In this document: positions 21,329-34,545 of the stretch, in pieces
Position numbering within the stretch: position 1 is the first letter of the stretch
Layout of the letters: each line of letters starts with the position of its first letter
Assembly (NCBI RefSeq): GCF_001632365.1
Contig: NW_024468539.1
Location: forward strand, 248,001 to 312,000
Reading direction: 5' to 3'
Length of the DNA stretch: 64,000 nucleotides
Source: Laetiporus sulphureus 93-53
Taxonomy: Eukaryota; Basidiomycota; Agaricomycetes; Polyporales; Laetiporaceae
Translations under genes and position numbers: made by a program
The notes under the pieces: generated by a model
What the model was told of the DNA's origin: nothing
The model's input: only the letters and a program-made list of their open reading frames with translations
Databases searched by the model: none

Positions 21329-22672
21329 ACCATCTGCTATGTCATACGGTCGGACTTGACAGACTTGATTTTGGCAGATGCGGACTCCTGGACCAAGGCC
21401 TGAATCCCGCAGGACGACAGATAGGCGAAGGGCGCAACACTGCCATGAGTAAGCAAAATTCTTCGACCTGCCTATCGATGCGCACATTCATGTTTGTCGA
21501 AAGATGTCCAAGCACAAAAATTGATACCCGCTGAATAACGCCATACGTACGGGAAGTCCTCTGTTTGTCCTAAGTTCCGGGGAGTTCGTGTTCAGGTCGT
21601 GCTCTGCCCCGTCCTCACGAGGCGCGCTAGTTCTTGATGTACTGTGTAAATTGTATAGAATCGTGATATGATGTCTGATTGCATTGCGTGAGCCAACAGA
21701 TACGATGTGAGAAATAGCTCCTAGCCAGTTCAATATCAATAAGCGTTCCGGAAATATAGGGAAACGATGTGAGAGCATCTCGATACGTCCAAGTCACCTG
21801 AATGGCGCCAACTGAATGAGTCAGGAAGAGAGAAATCCTCGTACTGCATAAAGCGCACTCTTTTGCGACTATGTCAACCTCTTTCTTTGCTATTTCGTTG
21901 ACAGATAGTAGTCGCTGCGCTTCGAGATGGCACTCACCGTACTCCTTCAGCTTTGTCAGAACGCGTAGATCTCATCCACCGACCGGAAAGAGGGCACATG
22001 GACGCGGGCCAGTACCTCTCGACCAAAGATTGAATGCTCTTATTCCATCTTTATCGCATGAATATACAGGCCGTATGGCGAATATAGCAAGATATTGCGC
22101 CCTTAGGAGTCTGGAGAGCTTGATTGAGAACGTGACAGTGGAATTTCGTGGTACGCGCTTTCCTCATCTCCGCGCGGTACGAAAGCTGATGGAATTCTAA
22201 GGCCTATATTGTTCGCAAGGACCAAAAAGTCACTCACAACGGATTTCACGACGTAAGGGAGAGCTTGAGTGCTCTGACAGGGTCAGGTATAGGGCTTTGA
22301 CATGGAGATGTCGCGATTGATGTACTTCTGGCTCGAGCCAACGGACCCTTTATCCTCGCGCGCAGACTCGTCGCTTAATTTTGTGCCGTGGAAAACAGAT
22401 ATTAGCGGCCGGGAGCAGAGTTTGATAATGAGTTTAACCTAACCCATTTCGACTCGATCCACCGAACTCGAACTCGAACTCGCAACACTCCGACTACTCT
22501 ATGCATAACAGCAAACGTCCGACTGATATCACTATGTACATCGACTCAAATAATCCTCCATGTGGCCATCCAAGAACCAAGTCAAATAACTTACGCACAG
22601 AACCCACACCCGCACCCGCACCCAAAATCAAAAGTTCTCGCACGCACGCGCTCGCGATGCATCCCCGTGCAC
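21329..22672. other. Intergenic
   Basis: No recognised gene. The frame 21871-22200 lacks a signal peptide and any motif. The last 170 bases before the slt2 stop (from about 22500) are 3' untranslated sequence of the minus-strand kinase gene. Confidence 0.4.
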
Positions 22673-24533
<1,861 letters not shown>

Positions 24534-26156
24534 GGCGGCGGGGAATGTGGAGATAGAGGACGTGAGTGATGTCGACGAGGAGTGGGCGCAAGGATGGAGG
24601 GCAGAGAACACAAGGCAGCGGACATTTGTACGAGACGCGATCGATAGCGCGCGCGGTGATGGCGTGCCCCAAATGGCAGGTGTGATCTGCGGTGGGCACT
24701 GCATGCTGCAACGATCATCGCCTTGCAGGACAGCCACTTGGACTGGGCGAGCGGGCTCGAGGAGGACTTGAGGAGCGTGCGCGAACGTAGTATGTTGGGA
24801 GTGTGCAGCTGACCGAGTCCGAGAGACATCTTACCACGAAACCAGCGAGATTTGGAAGACCTGAATAAACATGCTTGTGGTGAATGAGATGATGACAGAT
24901 AGCGCTTTGTCTGATACGAGGTCACTGCAATGAGCGAAGCGATCGATCACATACTCATATGTCACGGCGCTGGTCCAACTGCTTTTTGATCTTCTCAAGA
25001 GCCATTTGTAGCTGCGTACGACGTCATTTCAAACTTCAAGCATTCAGATGGTCAGCCCACGGACATGGCCGTTCATGAAGACGTCATGGCAGAATAGGCC
25101 ATCGTCGTACAAACCTTCTGTGTTCACCCTGCTGAATTGCCGATTATAGTCCTCGGCACCAGACCCGCTGCTCCAGGTCGCCTCGGCGAGTACGTGAGGG
25201 AGGAGCTTCGTCACTTCATGCATAATGAGCCTTCCGTCCATTGCAGGACATAAGTATGTATGCGAATATCAATACAGAGACGGTACAAGTTTACAAGTCA
25301 GATAGGGGTCACCCCATTATGTCCGCACGTTGACTAATCCGGTCCCTGAATGGTAAATCAAGGACCATAAACAGGACTACGTTAACGTTTGAATTTGAAT
25401 TTGAACACTCGACGGACACATCAAGCACCAAGAGCAAGGTCCTCAAGCATCCATATGCCACTCTCTTTGTAGTGCTCGAGTTATTCTGTGCTGTCGATGG
25501 TCCGATGACCAGGCGCTTGCTCATCATTGCAAAACAAGTTTCGTTGGACAGGAAGACGCACGACGGCGATGGTACCTCATCAGAGGCATTGTATGCGTAT
25601 GCGAGATCCGTCTGTCATTACGACGGAAATTCTGACGTTGCCTCCATTCCAACCTTGTTCCTTGAGAGCTAGACATCCGTTAATGAGCCGCCGTACGACA
25701 GATTTGATAATACAATGTTCCCGGCTAAGAAATACATCACGGTGTTCCATTGAATTGGATAAGTTGGATAACGGATGCCTGGTGAGCACGATATTGCCGG
25801 CTTGACAGACTTACGTTCTATATCGCATTAACCAGCATCACAACAGGGGTAGGTGCCATTAATAGGTTTGATTAAAAAAAGGGTACAACTCCGCCGCAAC
25901 GGTGACAGAACAGGAACCTGCACAACGGCGTTTCATAGCGCAGCAAGCATCTGTCAGTCTGAAATTATACTTGACGAAATATTGTGTCATCCGACCTACA
26001 TTTTGGCAGTTGGTGATATCCCGCCGTCATAAGAGACAGCTTACGGCGTCCTGGCAGACGTCAATGAGACGCCAGACACATTGTGTTAAAAGGGCGAGCT
26101 TGGCTATGCACCGATCCTATCCCCACCGTCTGAGAGCCTCTAAGACCACACGCACC
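24534..26156. other. slt2 upstream region and intergenic sequence
   Basis: The first few hundred bases should hold the slt2 promoter and 5' leader (minus strand). A minus-strand frame at 25044-25241 (65 residues, with AEDYNRQFSRVNTEGLYDDG) has no recognised motif. Nothing else was identified. Confidence 0.35.
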
Positions 26157-26371
26157 ATGAACGTCCAGGTCGCATTCTCCCTCTTCGTCTTATGCATGTG
26201 CCGCTTTGCCGCAGCCATGCCTTCTGGTCGGGACCTCAGTACGTGCCACGCCTCACCAGAGCTTCATATATTCACGACACAGCTCCAGGTGTCATCCAGC
26301 GGGAGAGGATTGTCGAAGGCCGCCAAGGCTTGAATAAGTCAATGAATAATGTAAAATCCGACTCACACTGA
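26157..26371 (+). CDS. Small secreted protein with phase-1 intron (member 5)
   Basis: Exons 26157-26238 and 26283-26371 give 56 residues, joined by a 44-nt intron (gtacgt...acacag) in phase 1. The signal peptide is MNVQVAFSLFVLCMCRFAAA followed by MP. The mature part (TPGVIQRERIVEGRQGLNKS) is basic and lacks the Tyr/acidic motif of the other members, so its membership rests on exon layout, size and location. It lies about 1.6 kb beyond slt2. The second exon might splice again; no clear further exon was found. Confidence 0.5.
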
Positions 26372-28341
26372 CATTTTGCTAAGTTAATTGCTCTATCTGG
26401 TAAGCCTTCAAGATGCAGCTTCTTACCAGCTCACCTTACGCTCTGCACACAGCGGCCATGACGTCTCCTAGGTGAAACAAGCACATGGTTGAACTCTGTG
26501 GTAACAGAGACGGTAGACGGTTTCAACACAGAGCGAATTGGCGGTTGACACGATGCAGTGCAGACGATGAGATCGACTTGGTTGAATGTATGCAAAGCAA
26601 GACGGAGCGTGTTCGAGTTTGCATCCTCGGTAACGGGTCATGCAAGCATGCGTAAAGTCCTCGATAGCACTGGAGCAGAAGTGTAGTAGCGACTTAGTTG
26701 AGATTAATGTCGAGCGGGGAAAGACGAAGACTAGAGTAGCAAGCCATAGAGGTCGGTAAACACGAGAGCCCTCCGAGCGAGATTTTCAGCTTCAAAGATA
26801 AGAAGACGCGGCGGACGAAGAGTGCACTCGCTCAAGTCATGGGGCTGATCAAATCAAGGCCACAGAACGGGCGCCTGAGCGCGTTGGCATGTTCAGACTC
26901 CGACGTTCCCACGGTTACAAGTAAGCAACTAAACGCTCAGCGCTCAGTGCTCTTGGTACCTGGACCTACTATGATGAAGGCATCTCTTCTCAAATATGAG
27001 CCAGAGCCAGGCCGTCTATCATCTTGTTTCAACCTCATCGACCGTACGAATCATCTTGGCTGAGAAAATGGGCGATACGGTAAAACTCATTCCACAGATG
27101 CGTTATCTGGTGCTGTCGCTGGCACTCATTTACTCAACATGTTTTCATAGAGCAAGGATTCAGTTTAGATGCATATGAAAAAGCCAAAGGAAGAATTGGG
27201 CCTGGGAACTCCACCCCTTTCTAGTTTCAAATCTAGGACTTTCTATTTGGTCGATATACAAGCAACTTTACTTTTCGCTTTATGCACCCCACCGTCCACA
27301 CCATGCAACGTCAGAATGAGGTGCTGATACAGCAATGCCGAAATCCTTTCAAACTGAGGAAGGCAATTTGCCATCAAGAGCTATAGGACCTTCGCGGTGC
27401 TCGAAGTAGACGCGGAAACGACACTGTGTATACAGGCCTGAACTTGTTCAAAGATGCTTAGACTTCAGCGACACGAAGGAACTATGGTTTCTGGGCAGAC
27501 GGGAAGCGGAAACACCTATACAACGATGGCGTTGGAAGTGTGCGTCTCGTTACAGCCCTCAGAGAGGCCTATTGTTGTGCTAAAATCAGGGGCTTCTCAG
27601 TTTATGACCTCTCGTCCAATCCACAACCCGATTTAATAGCTGCTCTGGTTTGACGGAACATTTCACTCCGACCCTGGATTAGCTTTTGCGACCTGGTCGG
27701 GAAGCAAAAGAGTCGTGGCTGACCACAAGCACCGTGAAGAATAGTACGAGCAGTCGGCATGTGTCGTAATGCTTCATCGACGTTCGCCACACTGAGGTTT
27801 TTTATTTAAGGTCTCACTCGGTGATACGCGTTCACATCTCATATGGAGTGTCACTGAAGTCTACCGCAAGCTCTGAGAGATCAAGTATGTTGCAAAAAAA
27901 CGACGCGGATCGCACGAAACAGTCCGTTGAAAGTTTGGCACCTCCATGGCGCTTGTACCATGGCCAATCCAATGCATCACAATTTTGGTCAGCGAACAAG
28001 TCTCTAGCAGTTCTGAAGGACTGTGTCTGAGTACGGCTAGCTTGTAGCGGCCGCATACCCTGACGAAGCAGCCGTCTTTGATGGTACTCAAGGACATCTT
28101 CAACTGCTCATCAAAAGTAGCCCGTCGCGCGAGCGAGGTCATACTGATAATATGCATCATCCTGACTCCGCTGGACGTGGAAGGCACGGCTGAACACTTG
28201 CAATATATGATAGATGCTCAGTCGAGCGCTTTCACCCACAAAGTTATTCGTCCGAGCAGTTGACTGGCCCAAGAAGCAGAATGCATGGGTAGTTATTGTA
28301 TCAATGATCAGTTCTAAGCGACCGCACGCCAGTCGAAAGTG
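26372..28341. other. Intergenic with a kinesin relic
   Basis: Apart from the P-loop fragment at 27454-27534, nothing is recognised. A short hydrophobic frame at 27099-27176 (MRYLVLSLALIYSTCF) could be taken for a signal peptide but leads to a stop without a usable splice donor. Confidence 0.35.
27454..27534 (+). pseudogene. Fragment of a kinesin motor P-loop
   Basis: The frame reads LQRHEGTMVSGQTGSGNTYT, which lines up with the kinesin signature LQGYNGTxFAYGQTGSGKTYTM. One residue is missing before GQTGSG and the ATP-binding Lys is replaced by Asn (aac for aag). A stop lies a few codons upstream, and no further kinesin sequence follows, so only a short decayed piece remains. Chance is unlikely given the number of matching residues, but the fragment is small. 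Confidence 0.5.
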
Positions 28342-29975
28342 CTAATTCATTACAGAATAGGTGCGCGCAAGATTATATAGAACCTGAGCATGATGACAGT
28401 AAGTTTGGTACTTGAGATATACGATACCCACACATCCCTCACCTTTCTTTACGAAATCAAAAAGTTTCTGAAAATGACGAGAGTATTGAGTGCCACATCG
28501 GGCGAAGAAATCCTTCGCATAGCTCTTCGATGCCTCCACGCTCCGCATTACAGACCCACGGGAAGACGCAATGAATTGGAGGTACTGAAATGGGAAGCCT
28601 GGATCTTTCGCTGAGCGTATCATCGGAAGGTGCCGTTCATGTGTAGAGTCTCGCAGGCGTTGCAGCCTGATGAGGTCATCGCCCTCGATCAGCTCGAAAG
28701 ACTGTTCATGTCCAAAGCACGCCCAGAGCGGAACTATGGAAGCGCCTTCCCAATCTACAAGGCCTACAATGCGGGTCGGATCATCGTAGGCGACGAGTAT
28801 GTTGGTCAAGGAAATGTCTTCATGCCAGAGGACAAACGGCATCTCCTCAAGGCAATCTTGGGAGTCACATCCCGATGCATCAAGGCTTTCCATGCCGTCG
28901 ATGACCAGATGGTAGTATGTCTTGAAGTAATCAATGTGCTGTATCGGCTGGATAGAGGCCTCTGCGTCTCTATTGATGATCCTCCACCTTGAACGCAAAG
29001 ACAACCATTCGTCTTGCTCGCTCTCCAATGATTCTAGCTCAGCCACGACGTATGCCTTCAGCCAATCCAAAAACGACGTCCATGGGCCGTACTCGCGCTG
29101 TAAGTTGAGCGGATGCGTGCACGACAGTCCCAAGGGTCCCACTGATATTTGACCATCGTGCACTTCCGTGAGACTGCCGATGGCTGAAAAACGGGTCTGT
29201 AAAAGTTGAGCCTCGATGTTTGCCACCTGCGGGATCACGATGTCGAGTTGTTCTATTGTCAGAAAGAGCCAGACATCTGCCAAATTGCGTCCCAATATCT
29301 ATCAGATAATGAGGGAATCAATCCTCTCTTGCTTTTTCAAGCTTGATCCGGGCTTACCCTCTCTTGTAACGTATAGCGAGCTTTGACGGGATTGTGCAAG
29401 CTGCTTTCAACAGCATACACTCTTGGCACCGGGATAGATGTTGCCGCCTGCACATATTTTAAAGTAGCAGCCTATGTCGATCGCGTACAAGTTAGTGACG
29501 CTATCTGAAAGTGAGGAACTGATATGTGACCTCGGAATCGATTCTGTGTGCAATCATGTCGTCACTTTGTTCTTTATCTTGCTTGATGAAGCTTCCATTT
29601 ATTCGAGCAACAACATCAGATGAATGCTCGAAAGTGAGCATATATATCTGCGAGTTCATTTGTGAATAGTGACGTAGAAGTATCTGTGGCGCACATCGTA
29701 CCAGGTTAAAACCGCCTGTTCGTTAGGTTCAGAACATCATATATGAGCCATGACTGCCCTGAATTGATAGATGTACCTTGACCAGTCATGTGCGCTCCAG
29801 TGCAACGGTCGCCGACTGCTCGGGAAGCTGCCAACTTGAGCTCTTCGACGTTCACTGCTGAACATAGTACTTCCGTGATACGGCGATCCTCTTCTGTCAT
29901 GTTTCTTTGGCACCATTCTTCGTACTTCTGGCCCAGCGCAGCAGCAGAAGGAACGCTTTCCATGAGCACGGTCAT
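28342..29975 (-). CDS. APH-family kinase-like protein, intact copy 1
   Basis: This is a phosphotransferase-fold enzyme of the type that fungi carry in large expansions; substrates are mostly unknown. Exon 1 (MTVLMESVPSAAALGQKYEE to CTGAHMTGQ) is followed by a tiny exon (GGFNL), then IYMLTFEHSSDVVARINGS, AATLKYVQAATSIPVPRVY and the long last exon from ILGRNLADVW. The catalytic loop is WHEDISLTNILV (H-x-D-x4-N) and the metal-binding site is GLVDWEGA. All junctions hold the frame, with regular GT donors. The start at 29975 is the first ATG and aligns with the paralogue at 36468. Two related copies lie nearby: a broken one at 32126-32692 and an intact one at 36468-38031. Confidence 0.8.
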
Positions 29976-31190
29976 TGTGAGTGTGTGGGTGCTCGTCAGA
30001 GATTCAGCCGCCCAGTGTGCTGCCTTTTAAAGCTTAAAGTGTCGGAACAGCCTAGTACTCTCAGCCACTGAGTCATTATTTTCTCCGGTCGTATCAATCA
30101 ACCATCAGCTTATCATGAGGCAGCCGATCCGTACTAACGCGTCATTCTGAAAACGTGGACCAGTGACGCCACGATTACGGTACTTTACCATGGTTACCAG
30201 TGACCACGGTTGAGTAGCGTAGAGGCACCGATGGGACATCTTACTGCCACAATCCCTCCACACCGCCAGGAGTACTAGATGTTCCTCGGTATTTCCACCA
30301 GACGATTCATGATTCACTTTCTTTATGACTCACTTTCAACCATATTTCGGGCAGCAACCGCCCTCGTAATAGTCACAGACCTGCAATCATTGCTATCAAT
30401 CACACCAAAATAAGCTATTATGCAGGAACATGAAGCCCATGACGGGTATTGATGATCTTGAAGCTTGGATGCCGCCCAGCCATGCTTGTACATACTATAA
30501 TAGCACGTTTTTCGAACAGCCCCAACTTGGAGGTATTTGCAGAAAGTAGCCAGTTACTGATCGTCTGATAAGCCGTGCCGCATTTTGTAGTGCGGACTGT
30601 CGTACTACAACGGATCTCACAACCTTCATCGTTGCAATTCATCATTACTCACGAGTCATATTATTGCCCTTATCCTCTACAAGCTGTATCTGGGCTCGGC
30701 ACACGCCACATTGGCACCCATGGACGCTCAGATGCGGGATGACCGGAAGTCTCATGTGTCTTTGAACAAGTTTCTTCGGGCTGGGAGGATTGCTGTGTGG
30801 CGCGCGGTTGTATGAGTATAGGTCAAGCCCGAACACCGCCTGCACGGCGTCTGTATCGTGAGTTAAGTCAATAGTGTCATAAGTCCTCGGATTGCGAAAA
30901 AGCTCTATGCACTTGCCTTATTCGCTCCATCTACTTCGCATGTCTCCAATTTCATACGCTGAGCTCTTCCCGGTACGGTCGATTGTCGTGTGCTAGTCAC
31001 TGAAACAATTAAGAAGATCCGGAGGACCCGCCGTTGAACTTCATCTGTTATGGCTGATGTGTGCGCCTAAACAACTGTCGTACTCGCAAGAGAAGAGATG
31101 ATGTATCAGTGACTCGTCATGACGCTGTTGACTGTCTCAGTAAACCGTGAATGATGATTATAACAGACGTGGCGCGCCACAGGCATGATA
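29976..31190. other. Intergenic
   Basis: No gene recognised. Minus-strand frames at 30418-30645 and 30645-30845 abut and contain Cys-rich pieces (HGCQCGVCRAQIQL), possibly part of an unknown protein, but no start or splice model could be supported. Confidence 0.3.
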
Positions 31191-31196
31191 TCATGG

Positions 31197-31204
31197 TATA
31201 TAAA
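31197..31204 (+). promoter_or_regulatory. TATA box (tatataaa)
   Basis: A consensus TATA element stands about 340 bases before the Cys-containing exon at 31537. It is followed by a frame without ATG (LSIVSLFLISVN from 31250) that looks like a signal-peptide core. Confidence 0.35.
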
Positions 31205-31536
31205 CTGTAGCTAGAAGCAGCTACGCTTCTCATCACGTCTCCTCTTGCATTGTCCATTGTGAGCCTCTTCCTCATCTCTGTGAATTGAATGGCATTGAGG
31301 CGTCTTCATGCAGTACAGTCGCCGTATATTCATCCAGTCTCCTACAATTACACACCATTTTTTGGCCGAAGAAGTCCCTGGTAAGCTCGTTAGTATGTTG
31401 TTGCGATAGAACGCTCATCCTGCGTGGCGCACTTTGTCTTAAACACTCATCGTCCTTTTTCGGCCGTATCCAATGTGAGTATGCATCGTCATTATGTCTC
31501 TTGAATCATTCACTCACAATCTTTTGTCATCTGTAG

Positions 31537-31734
31537 AAAGTCAATGAGACATACTGCTCAGAAGCTGCGAAGAGGAAGTGCGGGTTTCAGAACCAAACCA
31601 TGTACTTTCCCAATAATAATCGGGATGATGGGCGGTGGCCTTGCAGAGGGCCTGGATGCACTGGCACTTACCAGCCGAACCTGAGACCGAACCCTCCTCC
31701 CAACACTCAGGGTACAAGTGGTAGCGGCCGCTAG
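31537..31734 (+). CDS. Candidate exon of a small Cys-containing protein
   Basis: An acceptor (ttgtcatctgtag) opens a 66-codon frame ending in TAG. It encodes KVNETYCSEAAKRKCGFQ, then NNNRDDGRWPCRGPGCTGTY and a Pro/Asn/Gly-rich tail. Four Cys, no long hydrophobic segment. A possible upstream exon at 31410-31472 (SSCVAHFVLNTHRPFSAVSN, followed by a gtgagt donor in the correct phase) would fit, but its own acceptor leaves an intron of only 29 nt. No ATG-bearing exon is convincing, so this is either an incomplete model or a decayed gene. Confidence 0.3.
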   Translation, partial: KVNETYCSEAAKRKCGFQNQTMYFPNNNRDDGRWPCRGPGCTGTYQPNLRPNPPPNTQGTSGSGR

Positions 31735-32125
31735 AGACACAATGGGTGCAATCCCACGTATTTCATCTTCTTGGATATTCATATGCAGTGTGGCGAGACA
31801 TAGCTCTTTGCGTGTAGCTCCCCAGTTCTGATAATTCTAGATGAAATTGCGTTTTGTGACTTAACCAGCTGGTTACAGTCTCAATGCCCTCTCTGCCACT
31901 GCCCCGATGTCAAAAAAGCAAGTTTGGTAAAATTCGGCTTCCATTGCGGCGGCTCCTGAGATGATGGTGGCGCGCTGTGTTCAGTGATCAAACAGAGCTA
32001 GACATCTGTTAGGTTGTTCCCGAGGATCTGCATATTGGGAGAGGACGAGTGCACTGAGCATCGAAAGCGCAACCGACGTGTTGAACCTCATTCATAATCG
32101 GAGTGTGTTCCATATGTTTATCGGA

Positions 32126-32692
32126 TTATACTAACGCATCATCAACGAACATCGATTGCACATGTACGCTTGTCATGGTCTTCACGCATTCCAGTGCGGC
32201 AGCCTGTATGAACCATCGTGAGCAGGAAGAAGAGTACATAGAATTGAACGGCGACAACCTCAGAGGGGATTCTTTGGGCAACCGATTCATCTGACTGTTC
32301 CTTGTCTTGCTTGATGTGGCTGCCGTTCATACGAGCAACGATGCCGGGTGTGCGATTGAATGTTAGCATGTAAATCCGCCGAGACATTTGTGAACAGAAG
32401 GCATGAACGAGGCGCGGCGTGTGTACGGATGAGGTTGAAGCCTCCTGTTCATCGCGTTCACATCAACTAATCATCGCGTCCTAGCCCACAGAACACACAT
32501 ACCTTGTTCTAAGAAGCGGATCCCAGTACACTCGTCTTCAACAGCGCTGGAAGCCGTCCACTTGAGTGCCTCCAGAGTCATAGCCGAGCACAGCCTGCGT
32601 ATGTTCTCACAATCCTTGCTGCTCATGTTGGTCTGGCGACATTCCTGGTGACTTTCCACAAGCAGTGCAACGGAGGGATCAGCGTCAGACAT
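32126..32692 (-). pseudogene. Truncated APH-family paralogue (copy 2)
   Basis: The start (MSDADPSVALLVESHQECRQ), the tiny GGFNL exon and the next exon (IYMLTFNRTPGIVARMNGSH) match the intact copies at 28342-29975 and 36468-38031. At the junction after GGFNL the donor seen in copy 1 (CTG|gtacga) is changed to ctcatccg, and the acceptor before the next exon has gcgg instead of gcag. The next exon begins correctly (AALECVKTMTSVHVQ) but ends in a stop at 32126-32128, and the catalytic part (HxDxxxxN, DWE) is absent. It is therefore a dead N-terminal remnant. Confidence 0.75.
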
Positions 32693-33130
32693 GCTGGATA
32701 TCAATGTGTCAGTGTGCAATCCAAGAGGCGGACGGGAAATGCACGATGCATAATGTGCAACGGATGAAGTACCAGAAACAGCCAATTGACCGTAGCTATA
32801 TCGTGCACGCAGAGTGGAGAGGTTGAAACCTCGAAGCACCAGTGATAAGCTCGATCGCAGAAAACATTCCGATTGCGGCAGGGGGACGGATTCCTAAGGG
32901 AAACCGCACCATTAGCGGTGCTTCTGGTCACCTTCCGCTCCCTGGGTATTAGCGCTCGCTTGTAGGAAGGTCAAGTGCCCATAATTTCAAAAAGCATCTG
33001 ATCCCGGCTCAACGTAAAGAGATCACAAAATAATGTCATAGCGCAGAACGACAACTTCCACTACTGCGAATTATTGAGGCCTCATCATAACGCATGATGG
33101 CGACAGAATTAAGACGCACCTCGTCGCAAT

Positions 33131-34253
33131 CTACAATCTCGTCACAGACCACACGAGCCTCCAGGCCCTTCCCTCCTCGTCCCGCGACCCGCTCCTCATT
33201 CTCCCCTCCTTCAGTTCCGCCTCCACCCTCACCTCGCCTCTCCCAAATACCTCCTCCTCCCACATCTCTTTCCAGCTCTCTGGTGAATGGGAGAACATCC
33301 GCCCACCACGCTCCCGCGGGCGCTCGCGGAACCCCTTCTCAGGCCGTCCCCCGTGTGAGCCGAAGATGACGGAGTTAGACAACGGCGAGAGTAATCCGGC
33401 TAGGGCGCGTGCGAGCTGGAGTTGCTGGGCCTCATCAAAGAGGTGGAATAGCGAGGAAGCATGAATTGCGGAGACCTGCCCGAGGAGGGGCGTGAGGGTC
33501 GTCAGGGAAGGAAAATGTGGGGCGGGTGTGCTCGGGGGTGTGGAAAAGGGCGGGGAAGGAGCAAGGAAGGTGGGGGAGAAGATGTCTCCGGGGACAAATG
33601 GAACAGGGAATGTCTCTGAGGAGGAGTTGAAGAGACGATGACCGAGTTTCCAGAAGTCTGGTGAGGGCGCCATTCATATTCTATCCATAACGTGAAAATG
33701 AATATAAATACCGGCTTCGAGGTCAGATGCAATGGCATTATGAATCGGAAAGCCATCGGAAATCGCCTTCCTGATATCATTACCAACTGTAACGACTAGA
33801 TCAGGCCAACTCGGGAAGAAAGTTGGGAGTTACCGACAGCAACAACCGATGTCAAGGAAGATTGCTCCCTCACGCTCCTTGCCGAGCTTCAAAAGCTGGT
33901 AGTACGCAGGCAAGCGCGAGATCTTCAGCCTGTATATTGACCGTTTTGTTCCGGCGGCAATCAATGAGTCGAGAAGTTGACGACACGCACTTGACAAAGT
34001 TGAAGTTCTGGATGCACGAATACGGAAACACCTGCCACAAAGATACGCTGTGGATTCCCATACGTGGTACGCGCAGCTGTGAGAGCCTCACCTTGAATGC
34101 TTCTTTCTGGACTTCGAGTACGTGTCGGTTCAACTCGTCTTGGTTGACGATACCGGTCTGAGATTTTAAGAAATCCAGCTCCTCCTCGTCCAGGGTCGCA
34201 AAACGCTCCTCGAGCGCTGCGGCCAGCTGATCGTCGCTGTCTGTCACGGACAT
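33131..34253 (-). CDS. SAM-dependent methyltransferase of fungal natural-product type
   Basis: The N-terminal exon (MSVTDSDDQLAAALEERFAT to VQKEAFK) is followed by a short exon (VFPYSCIQNFNFVK), then KISRLPAYYQLLKLGKERE and the SAM-binding motif I region GAIFLDIGCCC..GND. After that come IRKAISDGFPIHNAIASDL, and finally a long exon from DFWKLGHRLFNSSSETFP to a stop at 33131. The family is common in basidiomycetes and includes enzymes methylating polyketide or terpenoid products; the substrate here cannot be told. It is divergently paired with the aldo-keto reductase at 34546. About four introns, good borders. The start at 34253 begins the acidic N-terminal helix typical of the family. Confidence 0.72.
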
Positions 34254-34545
34254 TGTTCAGCAAATTGCGAATTGATCAAGCAGATGCAATAGATCAGATG
34301 AGAGGACAGACACGGTTCTCGCTCGCTTTGAGGCGCCTGCGGTGTATTATCGGGATCATACATCACGTGGGTCGCGTCGCGGAGCAGGCGGGCCGGGAGA
34401 TAACCGGGAGACGCGTCCTGCGGCCTTCCGCCGCCACCTTCTCCCAAGTCCCACTGTGCTCTCTCACCCTGCGACGTATATATCGCCCTCTCAGTGAACC
34501 GGAGGCTCCTCGCGCATCGCTTCTCAGCTGCGCAACGGCGATATA
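34254..34545. promoter_or_regulatory. Shared divergent promoter of methyltransferase and aldo-keto reductase
   Basis: The two genes start 292 bp apart on opposite strands, so they probably share control sequences. No specific operator was identified. Confidence 0.45.

Noticed and set aside
21871..22200. 109-residue plus-strand frame as a gene
   Set aside because: No signal peptide, motif, splice partners or promoter-like context; length is within chance expectation.
27099..27176. Additional signal-peptide gene (MRYLVLSL...)
   Set aside because: The frame stops after 26 residues without a convincing phase-1 donor, and no later exons fit.
33094..33369. Pro/Ser-rich plus-strand frame
   Set aside because: It is antisense to the last exon of the methyltransferase, whose protein sequence fits its family.
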